A stretch of DNA of 64,000 nt from Gymnopus androsaceus JB14 (GCA_009733575.1 ML769649.1:1-64000), one strand, 5' to 3'; positions 44,301 to 57,818 are shown, numbered from the stretch's first letter. Notes: generated from the sequence alone by a model not told the origin. Made by a program: numbers and translations.

Positions 44301-47140
44301 ATGCGGGATTCGCCGTCATAGTAAGGAAAATGTCCACTTTTTTGAAGTATTGTGCAATGGCCATGGCATCCTGGAAGCGCTGGTACATATGTCGAGGCCC
44401 TCCAATGTATGATGAAGGCAGTATAAATCATTGTCCAATATCATTGAGATTGACATTGACATCCCGAGACAATGCATCTTCAAGACCACCATATAATGAA
44501 GCCCGAAGCTTAGTCTGGTTTTTCCGAAGATAGTTAAGGCGATTTTGATCAGCACTGGCCCACAAGTCAACAATATAGCGCTGAGACAGCCGCCGAGCAT
44601 GAAGAACAATTGAAAATTCCTTTTCATGGGGACGGACCTGAAGGCGAAAGGCTGCATATCGTGTCTGCGAGAGGCGTTTTGGGTTTTCATGATTGGGTTG
44701 GAATAGACGCAGTCCCCAATGCCAGCCAGGTTCACCATGGGGAAAGAGGAGAACATAATGAAGGGAAGAGTATGCAGCATGACCATCGTTGACCCTCTGC
44801 AAAGCTCCATGACCAACTCCCTGGCTCTCATTGGCATGCAGTCGCAGAATAATATCACAACTATCAACAACCTGAGTTCCATCACCAGGGACCAATACAG
44901 CAACCTCATCTGCAGTTGGAAGGTTATAGCGGTGTGTATTCAATCCAACATCCTGTCCAGGCATGACACGAAGGCTGATGGAATAGTCTTCAGCTCCTGG
45001 ATGTTCCTGCAGGATCTCAAATGCATGCTGGAAGACTTTGGCATATGGATTTATATCCCGAATAAGGTTCTGATGAGCAAGCATTGTTTCTGGTCGAAGA
45101 TTACTGTTACGCTGCATTCGGTACTGCTGTGCAACTCTGGGATCAAGGATATAAAGTTGAGCATACGCAGGCGAAGAGCTTTCCTTTGGAAGTAGAGTTC
45201 CTGCCCAATGCTTCAATTCACCATGGATACGGAATACAGGAGGACCACGACCACAACGATTTACATTATCATCTACAGCTACCCCAACTGATGTGAAAGC
45301 AAGAGCTGTGTTATACTGGGATATATTTGCTCTGAACTCCTTTGCTTGTTCGTCATTCGAAATCAAAAGGCGGTAGAGGAAATTGGGTGGAGCCATGAGC
45401 AGCGGAATACGGACTTCACCATGCTTGCAGCACATACTGAATTGAGGATCGCGTTTCGGAGATTTTTCAAGCTTTTCATTGAGCCAATGAAGGGCACCAC
45501 AGTATTTGCACTGATACTCCATTCGTCCAAGATCATGAGCAGTGGCCATTTCTACATAAGGCCGACATGCAGCACAGAAGAGACCAGTGGTTCCTACAAA
45601 CTGACTGTAATCAGGGGAAAAGACAGCATTTCGATCTTGTATGAAGTAATATAAGAATTCTTCTCGGCAATAACAAAGTCAAATAACTCACCAACTTGCA
45701 CCTCCTCTGAGTTAGATGACAGCGGCGAAGGTAAGCAATGAGGTACCTGTCTCTGGGAATAAGCAGTGCTAGGAGACGGGTGACGATTGGATGAATGATC
45801 TTGCAAGTTGAAAGTAGCATAAGCGTGACCTGAGAGATATAAGCGATTGAAAGAACAAATATCAAAAGTCTTACCAACTTGCATCTCAGGTGGCGTTTGA
45901 AGCTGGATATTCTGATTACGTTGACTATGCCATTTGTCGGGAGAGCAAAACTGGTTGTGAAGTGCAGGTACAGGACTATTCGCAGGTATATAGGACTGAG
46001 GAGAAGGTGATGATTGATTCCGATGTTGGTCTGGAATAGGAGGCGAATTATATATAAGATACAATATGTCAGACCTGTGGACAGAGGAACATACCAGTTT
46101 GAGTTGGCTGTGGTGTTGGTAAAAATCCGTCCATGCATGAAGGCAAGTGACGATGGTCATCGGTACGTGTTGCTTGATCTACACTAGAACTATTAGTGAC
46201 CACTGATACACTAATATATGATTAATTGACAACCCACTCATTGTTAAGGGAAACAATAAACGTAACCGTTCCTCTCGCTTGTGTCGACGTTGACCAGGAA
46301 CCCGCTCACATTCACCAAAAGTTGATAATACAGCATCTAAAATGATAAATCAAACAATGAAGGCAATTGTTACACAAAGACTTACTACTACCAGAATACA
46401 TCTGCATAGGACTCTCCGATGTAATTGCTTGTGTGGGTGCGAGAGAAGCTTTGGCAGCCTTTTCTGCAGCCTCGCGTGCCCTCCTCGCACGTTGAGCCAG
46501 AGTACGCTTGCTAAGAGGCTTCTCAGTGGCGATGAATGCTTGATTCTGAGATATAGATTAGTAGAAGAAATTGAAAGAAATCAACCACGTACAAAATTAG
46601 AACTGTTCTCAGTATGAGAAAATAGACATCTAGCCAGCGGTGCAAAAGGTTGAGTCGTTGACAATGATTCGAGTGTTCGCTTCCTGCGAGGGCTGCCATT
46701 ATTCTCATTCAAGCGTGTGGTTCGACTGTCAAAACGGATACGCTGTTGGTGTTGTTGAGGCGTATCAAGGATATGGTTTAGCAGTGGTCTAAATAATATC
46801 ATCAGTTAACGCAACAGTTCATAGCAGATAGAAAGATTCGCTCACAGTGTATTCTCTGTTTCCTGGTGTTGAACATCAGGAAACAAACATCTAGCTGCCG
46901 GTTGAACCATCGGCAATGATTCAAGTGTTCGCTTCCTCCGAGGACTGGTATTCTCATCCAAGTGTGCTGTTCTACTTTCGAAACAAACATGCTGTTGATG
47001 CCGTTGAGGTGTATTGAGCACATTGTCCAGTGAAGACCTGAAGGATACCACAATAGTGAGCACGCCATTTCCACAGAGTGAAATAATAACTGACATTGGG
47101 TGAGATACTCCCTGAGTCTGCGAATGTTGTGAGTGCAAGG
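41353..47140 (-). pseudogene. Helitron Rep-helicase gene, full length but with two in-frame TGA stops
   Basis: Rolling-circle transposase. From 45549 to 41353 one frame of about 1400 codons is interrupted only by TGA at 44428-44430 and 42790-42792. Order: Cys-rich start (CKYCGALHW ... MCCKHGEV), Helitron_like_N, the HUH nuclease motif GLPHMHLLIFL (about 44110), the two-Tyr motif KYTVKYINKG (about 43700), then a PIF1-type helicase with GPGGTGKT, IIWDES, GGDFQQILPVV, LTRNMR, INKSQGQSL and LYVAFSRAT. The upstream part (47140-45550) is split into several small exons with a Lys/Arg-rich segment (LSKRTLAQRARRAREAAEKA, about 46530). Both TGA codons are where CGA would continue the frame (DIGQ-stop-FILPSSY; REAE-stop-ERAEQ). 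Likely inactive. Confidence 0.9.
46581..47138 (-). repeat. Duplicated exons in the Helitron N-terminal region
   Basis: Two minus-strand exons encode similar peptides: one with LNTPQRHQQHVCFESRTAHL and PRRKRTLESLPMVQPAARCL (about 47035-46850), the other with LDTPQQHQQRIRFDSRTTRL and PRRKRTLESLSTTQP (about 46790-46620). Exon duplication within the gene. Confidence 0.6.
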
Positions 47141-47289
47141 TTGGAGTCCTTAAAGTTGAAAGCGGTGATGATAGAACACAGTAAGAGGATGAGCAAGAGA
47201 AAGCACGGGTGGCGGCAATGGAAAGTTCGAGGGCATTCAGTCACAATTTTCAAAAACCAAAATAAATTTGATTTCAAGAACATTACAAA

Positions 47290-47790
47290 TTAGACACGAA
47301 GGTTAGAAAAGTATCGTAACAACTCCTCAGGAAGTTCGGCGGTACATGATGCAGAAGACTCAACATTATTTTCCTGATATTTACACCCTCCGCGAACACC
47401 TTTGAGTGGTTCCTGACATTTACGTTCATGAACACCGTTCAGTGATTGGAACGGTTGATGCATTTCTCGTCTTGCTTTGCGTCGATCCATCAACCTCCCT
47501 TGCAACTCCCTCCTATTCTCGCATTTCGCTGCCTGCTTCCGGGCTTTGCGTTCCAGAAATTGTTGGTATTGTATTCTGCAGCGTGTGCGGGCCATAGATT
47601 CAATCAGTCTCTCTCTTGCTTCAAATTCGAGTCGCTGGGGTCGTGTAAGAGGATCATCGAGGTTGATACTGAACATCTGAAAGGAACATTAATGATAAAA
47701 TTTAATTGCATGCTCAAAGCCCACCTCTGTTCTGCTCTGGGTTATATCAGGTTCCATCTCTACATCAAATTCACAATCGATAGCCATGGG
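47290..47790 (-). CDS. Small basic protein gene, two exons, unknown function
   Basis: Minus strand. Exon 1 begins ATG at 47790 (MAIDCEFDVEMEPDITQSRT) with a donor near 47727. Exon 2 starts after TTTCAG at 47676 (MFSINLDDPLTRPQRLEFEA) and continues as an Arg/Lys-rich helical segment (RKARKQAAKCENRRELQGRL) to a stop at 47290. Product about 150 residues, probably nucleic-acid-binding or coiled-coil by composition. It lies upstream of the Helitron gene on the same strand, inside the hAT-type ends. No family recognised. Confidence 0.45.
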
Positions 47791-48099
47791 GTTGTCTTGT
47801 AACCTAAGAGCAGTCAGCAAGACGCAAGAGAATAATGAAATAGAAACAAACATTATGTAGAAAACAATATAGAAAACAGAGAGTAGGAATGTTTGATGCA
47901 AGTCAAAACATTACTGAGTATAAGAGCATCGATGATAGAATTGAGAGGCAGAGAAAGTTCGAGAGAGAGAGAAAATTCAAGAAGTGCCGAGTCCAGACAA
48001 CTCACAATCAGTGACAGTTCAGGCGACTCACTGAGGCGGGATAAAAAACTTTTTCTTCAAGTTCGAGAGGGAAAGGTCACAAACATGAAGGTTACGGTA

Positions 48100-48150
48100 T
48101 GACATCACTAAGGTCGCACTCAAAATCTGCCTGCGACCATAGTGATGTCA
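48100..48150. repeat. 19-bp inverted repeat (hairpin)
   Basis: TGACATCACTAAGGTCGCA at 48100-48118 and its near-complement TGCGACCATAGTGATGTCA at 48132-48150, 13-bp loop. Part of the right arm recurs once more just after (GGTCGCACTCAAAATC at about 48155). It lies upstream of the minus-strand genes; a regulatory or transposon-end role is possible. Confidence 0.7.
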
Positions 48151-48640
48151 CCATGGTCGCACTCAAAATCCACCTGTAATCGTGGTGACAATCTTACTGC
48201 CAAAGACTACCAGAAACATTTAGAAAACATGCAATACTTACAGTAGGACTAAAATATAAAACTTGGGCATGGTAAAAGAGCAAGCAAGGAGGGAAGAAAC
48301 CTTTGAGGTGGAAGGCTGTGGTAAGAGTGCGAAAGCGCCAGGATAAGTCAAGCGCCAGCCAATGAGAATGTCTTTTTATCTAGCCAATGAGAATTGAGAC
48401 CAAACACAACCAACATGCCTTCCTTTAGTATTATGATATATTCACAAATAGATATTCGTGAATAACGAGTATTTTAGGACAAATACTCGAGTATACTTGT
48501 GATTAATTAACAACATTACAAATAAAGTAAATATAGGCTCGAAAATGTAAATAATAATGTTGAAGCACTATATTAGTGTTTAATAATACTATAAATACAG
48601 TCTGTATACATTTCCGAGTACTATTACATGATACAAAATT

Positions 48641-48735
48641 GTGGCAGTACCGAGAATTGAACTCTGCTGGTCAGCTATCACAGGAAGGCCTGACCTTAAT
48701 CCAGAGTCAGCACCCATAACCACTAAGCCACACAG
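48641..48735 (-). ncRNA. tRNA-like segment (pseudo-tRNA or SINE head)
   Basis: The minus strand has TGGCTTAGTGGTTA, matching the Pol III A box, and about 55 bases later GAGTTCAATTCTC, matching the B box. A stem CTGAC...GTCAG sits in between and the variable region is long, as in class II tRNAs. The acceptor stem does not pair convincingly, so this is a degraded tRNA or the tRNA-derived head of a SINE inside the right arm of the hAT-type element. Confidence 0.4.
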
Positions 48736-49057
48736 ATTTTATTACACTTACATGTCAATAACATTATATACATATTCAAACATAGCTGAATTAAGTTATA
48801 TATTGAATGTTTGCTTAAGTAATGAATAACTCACATGCTCGTGCTAATGAGCACGTGATGTCAGTGAATATTTGCGAATATTCATGAATAAAGTACCACG
48901 AATATTCGTGACATTAAACTGATTATTTATACTCAAGTAGGTACTCATGTAACGAATATATCCATCACTCGTGACTAATTATTCGCGAGTAATGAATGGC
49001 AAAATACTCATGAATAATCATGAATATTCGCTATTCATGCCCATCTCTAGGAAGGTG

Positions 49058-49316
49058 AGATTGCCAGCTGGATTGGGCAGTTTTGGTAGTGCTACAATGT
49101 AGGTAGGTGTATAAATAGTCAATGCATCTCTTTCAATGTACAATGAAGTAATACCTTCAATGCAATCATTTTATTGCTCCTCAAATTATGTGACCAATGG
49201 AATCTATTTGTATAGGATGTATGGCACTGTGTATGGGATGTATGGGGAAGCTGTTATGGAGAAGCTGGTATGGGATCTGTAGATTTATGCACCCTCCAAT
49301 TCTCCATATGTGTACG
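49058..49316. other. Intergenic
   Basis: Short unique segment between the hAT-type element and repeat X. A tandem-like run of TATGG (GTATGGCACTGTGTATGGG...) is the only feature. Confidence 0.5.
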
Positions 49317-50237
49317 GAAAGTGTATGGGAGCTATGGTGCCATACTCTCATACATTTGCCAACTTGCTGATGATGTGAAGCTATGTCCTGTGATAAAGAT
49401 ACAAAAACCAATTTCTGGTCCAGAGTACAGAGTCCAGACACAAACCCAAGAACTGAAAGATGCCCGGAAGCAAAAGATTTGATTTTTGAGCCATGTAGAA
49501 TAAATTTTAGTTTTCATACAACATCTAAGAAGGTTTATGGGCATGACTATGATAGCTAGGATATATATAAAATTCTTCATAATATGGCCATATACAAACA
49601 CTATGCCAAAATGCAATATCTCTCAATCTTTGAAATATTATTAATTATACCATGAAATATGTGATATTTTTGGGCATACAACACATTCAACAATCCAATG
49701 AAATAATATCAGCAGAAAACAGTCAAAAACATTCAAATCAAGGCCATTAAATTCAAAATTACCCCAGAAAAATTGCTACTTGAAGCTTATTAAGCTCTAA
49801 TTCAACAAATTTCTGATATTTTGTCATTCCATAAATTAAAATCACTTCAGTATTCAAAATACTATAAATCACCCACTAAACCTTCCCATGATTTGTCCTC
49901 ATTCATCTGCTCTTGTAATTTTGAATGAAAATAGACATCTTCAATTTGAATTAATGCATCAATATGGCATGTTCCTTCTGGGTTTAAGCCATGATATAGA
50001 AGCCTTATGATCCCCATGGTAAACCTGTACAAAATTAATTGCAAGAAAGGTCAGGAACACATTCAAAAATACACATTAGCTGAGTCAATATCTATACAAA
50101 TTACCCCAAAAAATTGACCTATAACTATACTATTTTTACATCCTTTTTAAATGTGTAAAATGGAGTATCTGTGGATTCAAAAGGGCTACAATATTGCCCC
50201 CAAACACTAATTGTAATATGCACTACTTGCCCCACTA
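49317..50237. repeat. Downstream repeat X, copy 2
   Basis: Paralogue of 24168-25098, without the MITE. Conserved minus-strand micro-frame at 49862-50044. Confidence 0.75.
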
Positions 50238-50653
50238 CTTATGGTGAAATTTCACATGTTTGGTCAATTTTTGCCGCCACAGTATATTTGAGTTCATATA
50301 TTCCAGGTTCCTCCTCAATACAAGGTTTGATTTGAAACAAGAACAGAACAACCAGAATGCCAGGTGGCAAAGGTCAACCGTCAAAGTGTCCTTACAAGAA
50401 CCGCTTTCGGAAGTTCGTTCACAAATCACGAGAGACGAGTGATGATTGTCCGTCTAATATCTCCTGCAAAACTTTGTTGTGAAGATAGGGAATAATCTTG
50501 GAGCATTGCAGTACCCGCGCTGCAATAACTTGGTGCCAAAAAAATCCACCAAAAATAACTAGACCGAGAATTACGGGATCTATCTAAAATGTACTGTACT
50601 TGTGAGTATAAACCCAAGACTACACGAAATCGCCCAAGCAAATATGTAGCTTT

Positions 50654-52540
<1,887 letters not shown>

Positions 52541-52815
52541 TTCTTGAGCTTGAGCCAGGTACCCTGACCAGGCATCGGGTATCGTTAGAGGTATAGTACC
52601 GTTCAAACTTCAAAGGGTCGGGCCATAAATCCATTGCATCCAGTTGTGGAAGAGAGTAGGCGCTTAACTTTAATCTTATCGATGAAGATGCACGGCGAAA
52701 GAGCGCCTACTAGTACTCCCATGCTCACAATTAAGGCATCCGCGCTGCTTGGTTGCCACTCGGAAAAACATCGTATAAAAGGCTCGCATACTTTCCACTT
52801 GTCCTCATTCGCGAT

Positions 52816-55261
52816 ATGGATAGCAAAGTTTCCGAGAGCCCATCCAACTGGGTCATGACGCGTCCGAGGTCTCGATATCACCTTTACGCTCTCCTCCTCA
52901 TCCCTTGTCTCCTACTTGGTTCCCTTGCTGGACACAAGCACTACTGTTATGCTATTTCCAATCCAGACATCGACTTTAGCGCCTCTTCCTGCGCGATGCA
53001 TTGTACCCTCAGAGCTCCAAGAATACAGACCTTTGGGAAGAGTTTGGTCAAATACTTGGGACAGACGAGTCTAAATAGTTGGCAATTGGAAAATTGAGTG
53101 GTTGATACAGATTCCGTGAGACTCAGCCTATTTGCCTTACGATTCACAATGTACTAACATTTGCATAGTTCCGAATCTTACGACAACATGCCACCGCCAG
53201 GCCAAGACCCGCGATGGGAGACAATGGGTCTTGTACATGATTATTTGGCAGCAGAGTTTCCCTTGATGTGCGTTACTGCAATTTCTAACGACTCTACTTA
53301 CAAATTTATCGTATTCTCAGTAACAAAACCTTGTCTCTTGCCAAAGTAAACACTTATGGGCTCATATACGAATGGACTGGTACAAACTCTTCTCTTAAAC
53401 CGTACATTCTCGCTGCTCATCAAGGTATTACTTGTCTCTTTATTTACCCCATTCTGTACTCACTAGCACTCTGATAGACGTTGTACCTGTCAACCCCGAA
53501 ACTGTTTCTACCTGGACACATCCCCCTTACTCTGGCTTTTTCGATGGGGAAAGCATCTGGGGTCGAGGCGCATCAGACGATAAAGCCAGTTTAACAGCCA
53601 TTATGCTGACACTGGAGACGCTAATTCAGAAGGACTGGACACCCGAGAGAACGATCGTGCTCGCGTTTGGATTTGATGAAGAGGCGAGCGGGATTTATGT
53701 GAGTGACGATTTTATTATTCGCATTCTCATCAACTAATTTCCATACCAGGGTGCAAAGTATCTTGGTAAAGCTCTTGAAGAGACTTATGGTAGAGATGCG
53801 TTTGCTTTTATTGTCGACGAAGGAGGTGCGTGTAACTCTATCTACACGGGGAAAGCGCTGACAGATGATTGACTCTTGAACAGGAGGATTCAAAGACGTC
53901 TATGAAACCATCTTCGCTACTCCCGGTGTTGCAGAGAAAGGACACGCCGATATCAAGTTGGAAGTAACATCCCCTGGAGGTCATTCGAGTGTTCCCCCAG
54001 TTCATACGGTATGATACTCTTTTTAATTGGTCCTATGTCTGCTTAGTTCCGTTGACAGACAATTGGATACCTTGCTTCGCTTATTACGGAGTTCGAGAAA
54101 AACCCATACCCCGTTGAACTTGTGAGCTTTGAACCTTCCGTTCTACATTTCTTGTCTGATTCATCCCGTACTATAGGCCCGAGACACTGTTCCCTACGAC
54201 AACCTCGTCTGCATGGCCGCACATAGCCGTGACATTCCTCGCTCTCTCAAACGCGCCATATTCCGCTCCGGTCACTCCAATGCCGCCTTACATCGATTCG
54301 AAAAGGATTTCGTGCTACAAGACAAATTCTATTCCAGTCTCGTCGGGACGACGCAGGCAGTGGATATCATTTCCGGAGGGGTCAAGTCAAATGCATTGCC
54401 GGAGAGTGCATTTGCGATTATTAACCATCGGATTAATACTCTTAGGTATAGCACTTGTTCTCTCTTTTCCGATAATTGTGACTGACCAAGAGTGCTATTG
54501 ACAGCTTTGTAAACGAAACCGCCGCACGCGACACACAGACTATCACTTCCCTCGCCGAGTCGCTCGGTCTCACTCTCAAAGCGTTTGGGGAAGACGTCAT
54601 TCCCGAGTCTTTCTACGCCACTTCTCATTGCTCTTCCCAATCTTCCTCAACATCATCATCAAAGGGCCACATCGAACTCTCGCTCGCATTCAATCATGAG
54701 CTCGAGCCAGCTCCACGTACGCCGACTTCAGGGAAAGAAAGCAAGCCATGGGACTTTTTGAGTGGAACAATCAAGGCGACGTATTATTCTCATCGGGCCC
54801 AAGGAATCAAGACTGAAACGACCGCGACCGATGGGGATAATGTCGACTTCGACGTTGAGGACGAGAAGAAAATTATCGTTAGCCCAGGAATGTCGACGGG
54901 AATACGGGTGAGGTTTCGCTTCTGAGGTTTAATGATTACTGACGTGAAATTCTTTTTTTTAAATCACTCCCCAGACACGAAATATTACTGGAATCTTACT
55001 CGACACATCTTCCGATACAACCACAAAAACGCGGCGTATGGAAGCGAGATTGCAACCGGCGTGCATACGGTTAATGAGAGTGAGTTTTTGTTTCATTGAA
55101 TTTTGCTTCATCTCGAGTTCTATTCGTTCATCGCTGTCTCTGACTGCTTGCGTGAAAACTGACCACATTCCCTGTAGATATTCCTCTAGACCACTACCTC
55201 GAAATCATCAGGTTTTTCACGACGCTGAATAATGAATGCAGATGAAGCGGAGGTGTTTTAA
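52816..55261 (+). pseudogene. M20 carboxypeptidase (CPS1-like), copy 2, several frameshifts
   Basis: Collinear with copy 1 (3819-6278), introns included. Disabling differences: 7 bases lost in exon 1 near 52995, a TAG at 53076-53078 where copy 1 has GAG, a base lost near 53099, a base lost near 54900 (TCGACGGGAATACG against TCGACAGGGAATACG), and an extra base near 55230. The active-site exons are intact (GRGASDDK, FGFDEEASG, FIVDEGG). Here the last long exon has five As at 55025-55029, keeping KNAAYGSEIATGVHTVNE in frame, unlike copy 1. Upstream about 200 bp are also shared with copy 1. Confidence 0.85.
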
Positions 55262-55535
55262 ATTTGAACGGCGGCTGACTGCCATGTAGTATGCGTGTAC
55301 TACTTAGTAACTGGGTTGTATACTATGTGTTGTAAAGTAAGTAAAGTTGAGTGCCCTAAATGACAAATCATCGAAAAGAGGTCTCGCTAGGCTGTTTAGA
55401 AAGCGAAACAAGAGGAGAGGGGAAATGTCTATTAGAACTATGAAGTAAAGTTGAGGGAATGAGTGAAATCGGCGTCCAAATTTCGGACTGGCGCCAGAAC
55501 ATTTCGGGATGAAGCAATCTCTATCTCTCTGACGT
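55262..55535. other. Segment shared with the region upstream of the kinase gene
   Basis: Collinear with about 6279-6560. Together with 55631-55750 it matches the DNA up to about 6640, then homology stops; the kinase gene itself is not present in this duplicate. Confidence 0.65.
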
Positions 55536-55630
55536 AGGCCTAAAGCAGTCCCCTCTAGAGGATGTCGGAATAAATTGAGAATTACGAGGATTCTACAATT
55601 ATACCGATCCTCTAGAGGGCGGGTCACCAA
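55536..55630. mobile_element. Small hairpin insertion (about 95 bp)
   Basis: Absent from the paralogous site near 6555. It contains the inverted repeat CCCTCTAGAGGAT (55551-55563) and ATCCTCTAGAGGG (55607-55619), and is flanked by similar TATCTCTnTGA stretches, suggesting target duplication. Probably a MITE. Confidence 0.6.
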
Positions 55631-55983
55631 GCTATCTCTGATGCGTCATGGACTCTGAACTTCCTGGAAAATGCTGGAAAATATGAAGTGGATGAGTATT
55701 TGGCTTCTGAGTCGAGATTTTCAAATTTCTGGAATATAGCCCCTTTTCAATCCTTAACGCCACTAGCGTGGCAATCCCAGACTGGCCTAAGCTCTGGAGA
55801 CTCACTTTAGGTACAAAACCCAGGCAGAAACGATAACATATTGTAGCACCTTTTAGAAAATTGCACGCTATCAAACTAATATTGTCAAGTACAAATTAAA
55901 TAGTACCATCTACAGAGAAGCGATTGGACATCCAAGCGTACTCACAGCTCCAGTTGGAACAGTGTGTCGCAAATTGCCATATA

Positions 55984-57818
55984 CTGTACCATTTTGATCG
56001 ACCGTTCAGTCATGCATCATGGGTGCCTCTGAACTGAACTAAAATCCCAGTTCGTCATGCAACATTTCCGTCTCTGAACTGAAAAATAATTTGCCATGTT
56101 TCTAGGCTTGTTTAGGCTTTTTTGAGGCTTTTTTGGCTCATTTTTGCGCATGCTTGGTTGTGCACAGTTGTACTTACAGTATACCAGTAATGGCAACTGA
56201 TAACTAAGGCTTACCACCGTTCCGTTCACGGTCACGGCCGTTTTTGATAGTCATTTTGCTTGACACGGGACGGTACCGTAAAATGACCGTCTGTGGCTGT
56301 CCGTAACGGTCAGTTGGGCGCTAACCCAGCGCTTAGACTCGAATGCACTAGATGTAGATAAAAAACATTTTACAGGTCATTTTGGATCTGTATATAAGTA
56401 TATGCACTGATTCAACTTAATTTACCCCAATTATAGCTCAAAATTACGCAAGACTTGACCTGGCCGTGGGATCAACTACGGCTCGGCAAGGCTCGGCACA
56501 CATTAAAGGTCTTGTGTCTTGCTTGTTTCTCCCTACAAATGAAAGTGAGTGCATAGAATTTATTCTTCGGTCATTCTTCAACTGTTTGAGGTCATAATAA
56601 ATTCAGAAAAAGTGATTCTTGACCACAGCGTTTTGGGTACATCAGCAAAACCTTGGGTGTACTGGACAGAGCTGTACAGCTCTGTCCAGCACTCATAGCA
56701 CTCATAGCACCCATAGCAAGGTCCCCATCTGTCCAGAACTATGGACCGCTATGGATTGCTATAACTCACTATGGATTTCTTGCAAATGACATCTGTCAGT
56801 GCGGTTTCAATTGAAAACTGAATGTATGACTGTTTTTGGAATCAATTCCCTCACTCAATTGCAAGCGAAAATAATAATAATAAAATCGTATCATATTGTC
56901 ACGGCCATGGTATGTAGTAAGCATAGCGACTCAAAAAGTACAACGATGTAGTGTAAAGTATGACTACATATTGTAAACAAAGCTAAAGTACTGTAAATAC
57001 CAAACCAGTAACACTACCGATGCTTAATTAGATGTATCAAATAAAGTCCAAGGGCGAGACTTACCAAGGACATCCAAACTAAAGCAACTCGGAGCTTTGA
57101 CTTGGGAAAAAAAAGGAAGTTGGGGGGAGGGAAGGAAGGGAACTTGGGGAAGTTGCAACGTCGATGCATCAATGCTATATAGCATTGGCGCGAGAGACTG
57201 ACAGCTGTCAAGATGTTGACAGCTAGCTCATGTGTTCAGTAATCTCATAGGAGCTCATAGGAAGCCATAGCATTTCATAGCACTATGGCTGCTATGACCT
57301 GCTATGGCTTCCTATAGATTGCTATGGCCTCTATGGCCATCACCCAGGTTTTGCTGATGAACCGTGTCACGGCCGTGTTGACTGTTCACGGACGGTAAAT
57401 AATGGTACCCAAAAGAGGTCTCACGGGATGGGTACTGTTCCGTGTCACGGTGACTGTGAACCATGGGTACACGGTCACGGTGGTAAGCCCTACTGATAAC
57501 AGTGAACCCCATGTGAACCTGTATCATATTGTAGGCAGCAGGCGGGAATTAGGTTTGGTAGAGTATATAAGTATACCAATGGCACTGAAAATGATGTATG
57601 ATCCACAGCCCATAATGAACCATTGTGAATTGATACTTATTACAAGTAAACTAGTAACACATACATACTTCCATTGGCACTTTGGAACTGGCACTGAACT
57701 GGTGAACTGAACTCAAAATTTGATCCATCATGCATCATTGGTAGCACTGAACCAATGAACTGATGGTGCCAAGGCATCATGCATCATCCTGGATGAACAG
57801 TTGATTGAAATGGTACAG
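55984..57818. mobile_element. 1835-bp TIR transposon, TA target duplication
   Basis: Ends CTGTACCATTTTGATCGACC and, inverted, CTGTACCATTTCAATCAACT. TA at 55982-55983 and 57819-57820. Removing it restores GCCATATATACCAAAG exactly as at 25487-25502. It contains repeated CCGTGTCACGG/ACGGTCACGG motifs and a second element (56641-57359). No transposase recognised, so non-autonomous. Confidence 0.9.
56641..57359. mobile_element. 719-bp nested element with CATCAGCAAAACC ends
   Basis: Left CATCAGCAAAACCTTGGGTG, right inverted CATCAGCAAAACCTGGGTGA. Same termini as the 167-bp MITE at 25099. Left flank TA, right flank AA (probably mutated). It contains a perfect 28-bp palindrome at 56663-56690 and many short GCTATGG/CCATAGC runs. 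Nested inside the 1835-bp transposon, so younger than it. Confidence 0.8.

Larger units (their letters stand above)
39007..49049. mobile_element. 10.04-kb hAT-type composite element with 8-bp target duplication
   Basis: Left end TAGAGGTGGGCACAAATA, right end inverted TAGAGATGGGCATGAATA: an 11-of-12 match of the hAT-typical TAGAGRTGGGCA terminus. GGAAGGTG is repeated exactly at 38999-39006 and 49050-49057, the 8-bp size of hAT. Both ends carry sub-terminal arrays of GAATATTC and ACTCGAGTA motifs (39020-39115 and 48430-49030). No hAT transposase (dimerisation RW motif) was found inside. The interior holds an OB-fold-like gene, a Helitron Rep-helicase gene, a small basic gene and a tRNA-like segment, all on the minus strand. 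Either a non-autonomous hAT carrying a nested Helitron, or a hAT that mobilised Helitron genes. Confidence 0.9.

Noticed and set aside
42588..45195. Plus-strand frames opposite the Helitron gene
   Set aside because: Antisense shadows of the Rep-helicase coding strand.
48641..48735. Functional tRNA gene
   Set aside because: A and B boxes are present but the acceptor stem does not pair and the anticodon stem-loop is irregular.
39007..49049. hAT transposase inside the 10-kb element
   Set aside because: No BED zinc finger, DDE or hAT dimerisation motif found in any frame; all large frames belong to the Helitron or other genes.
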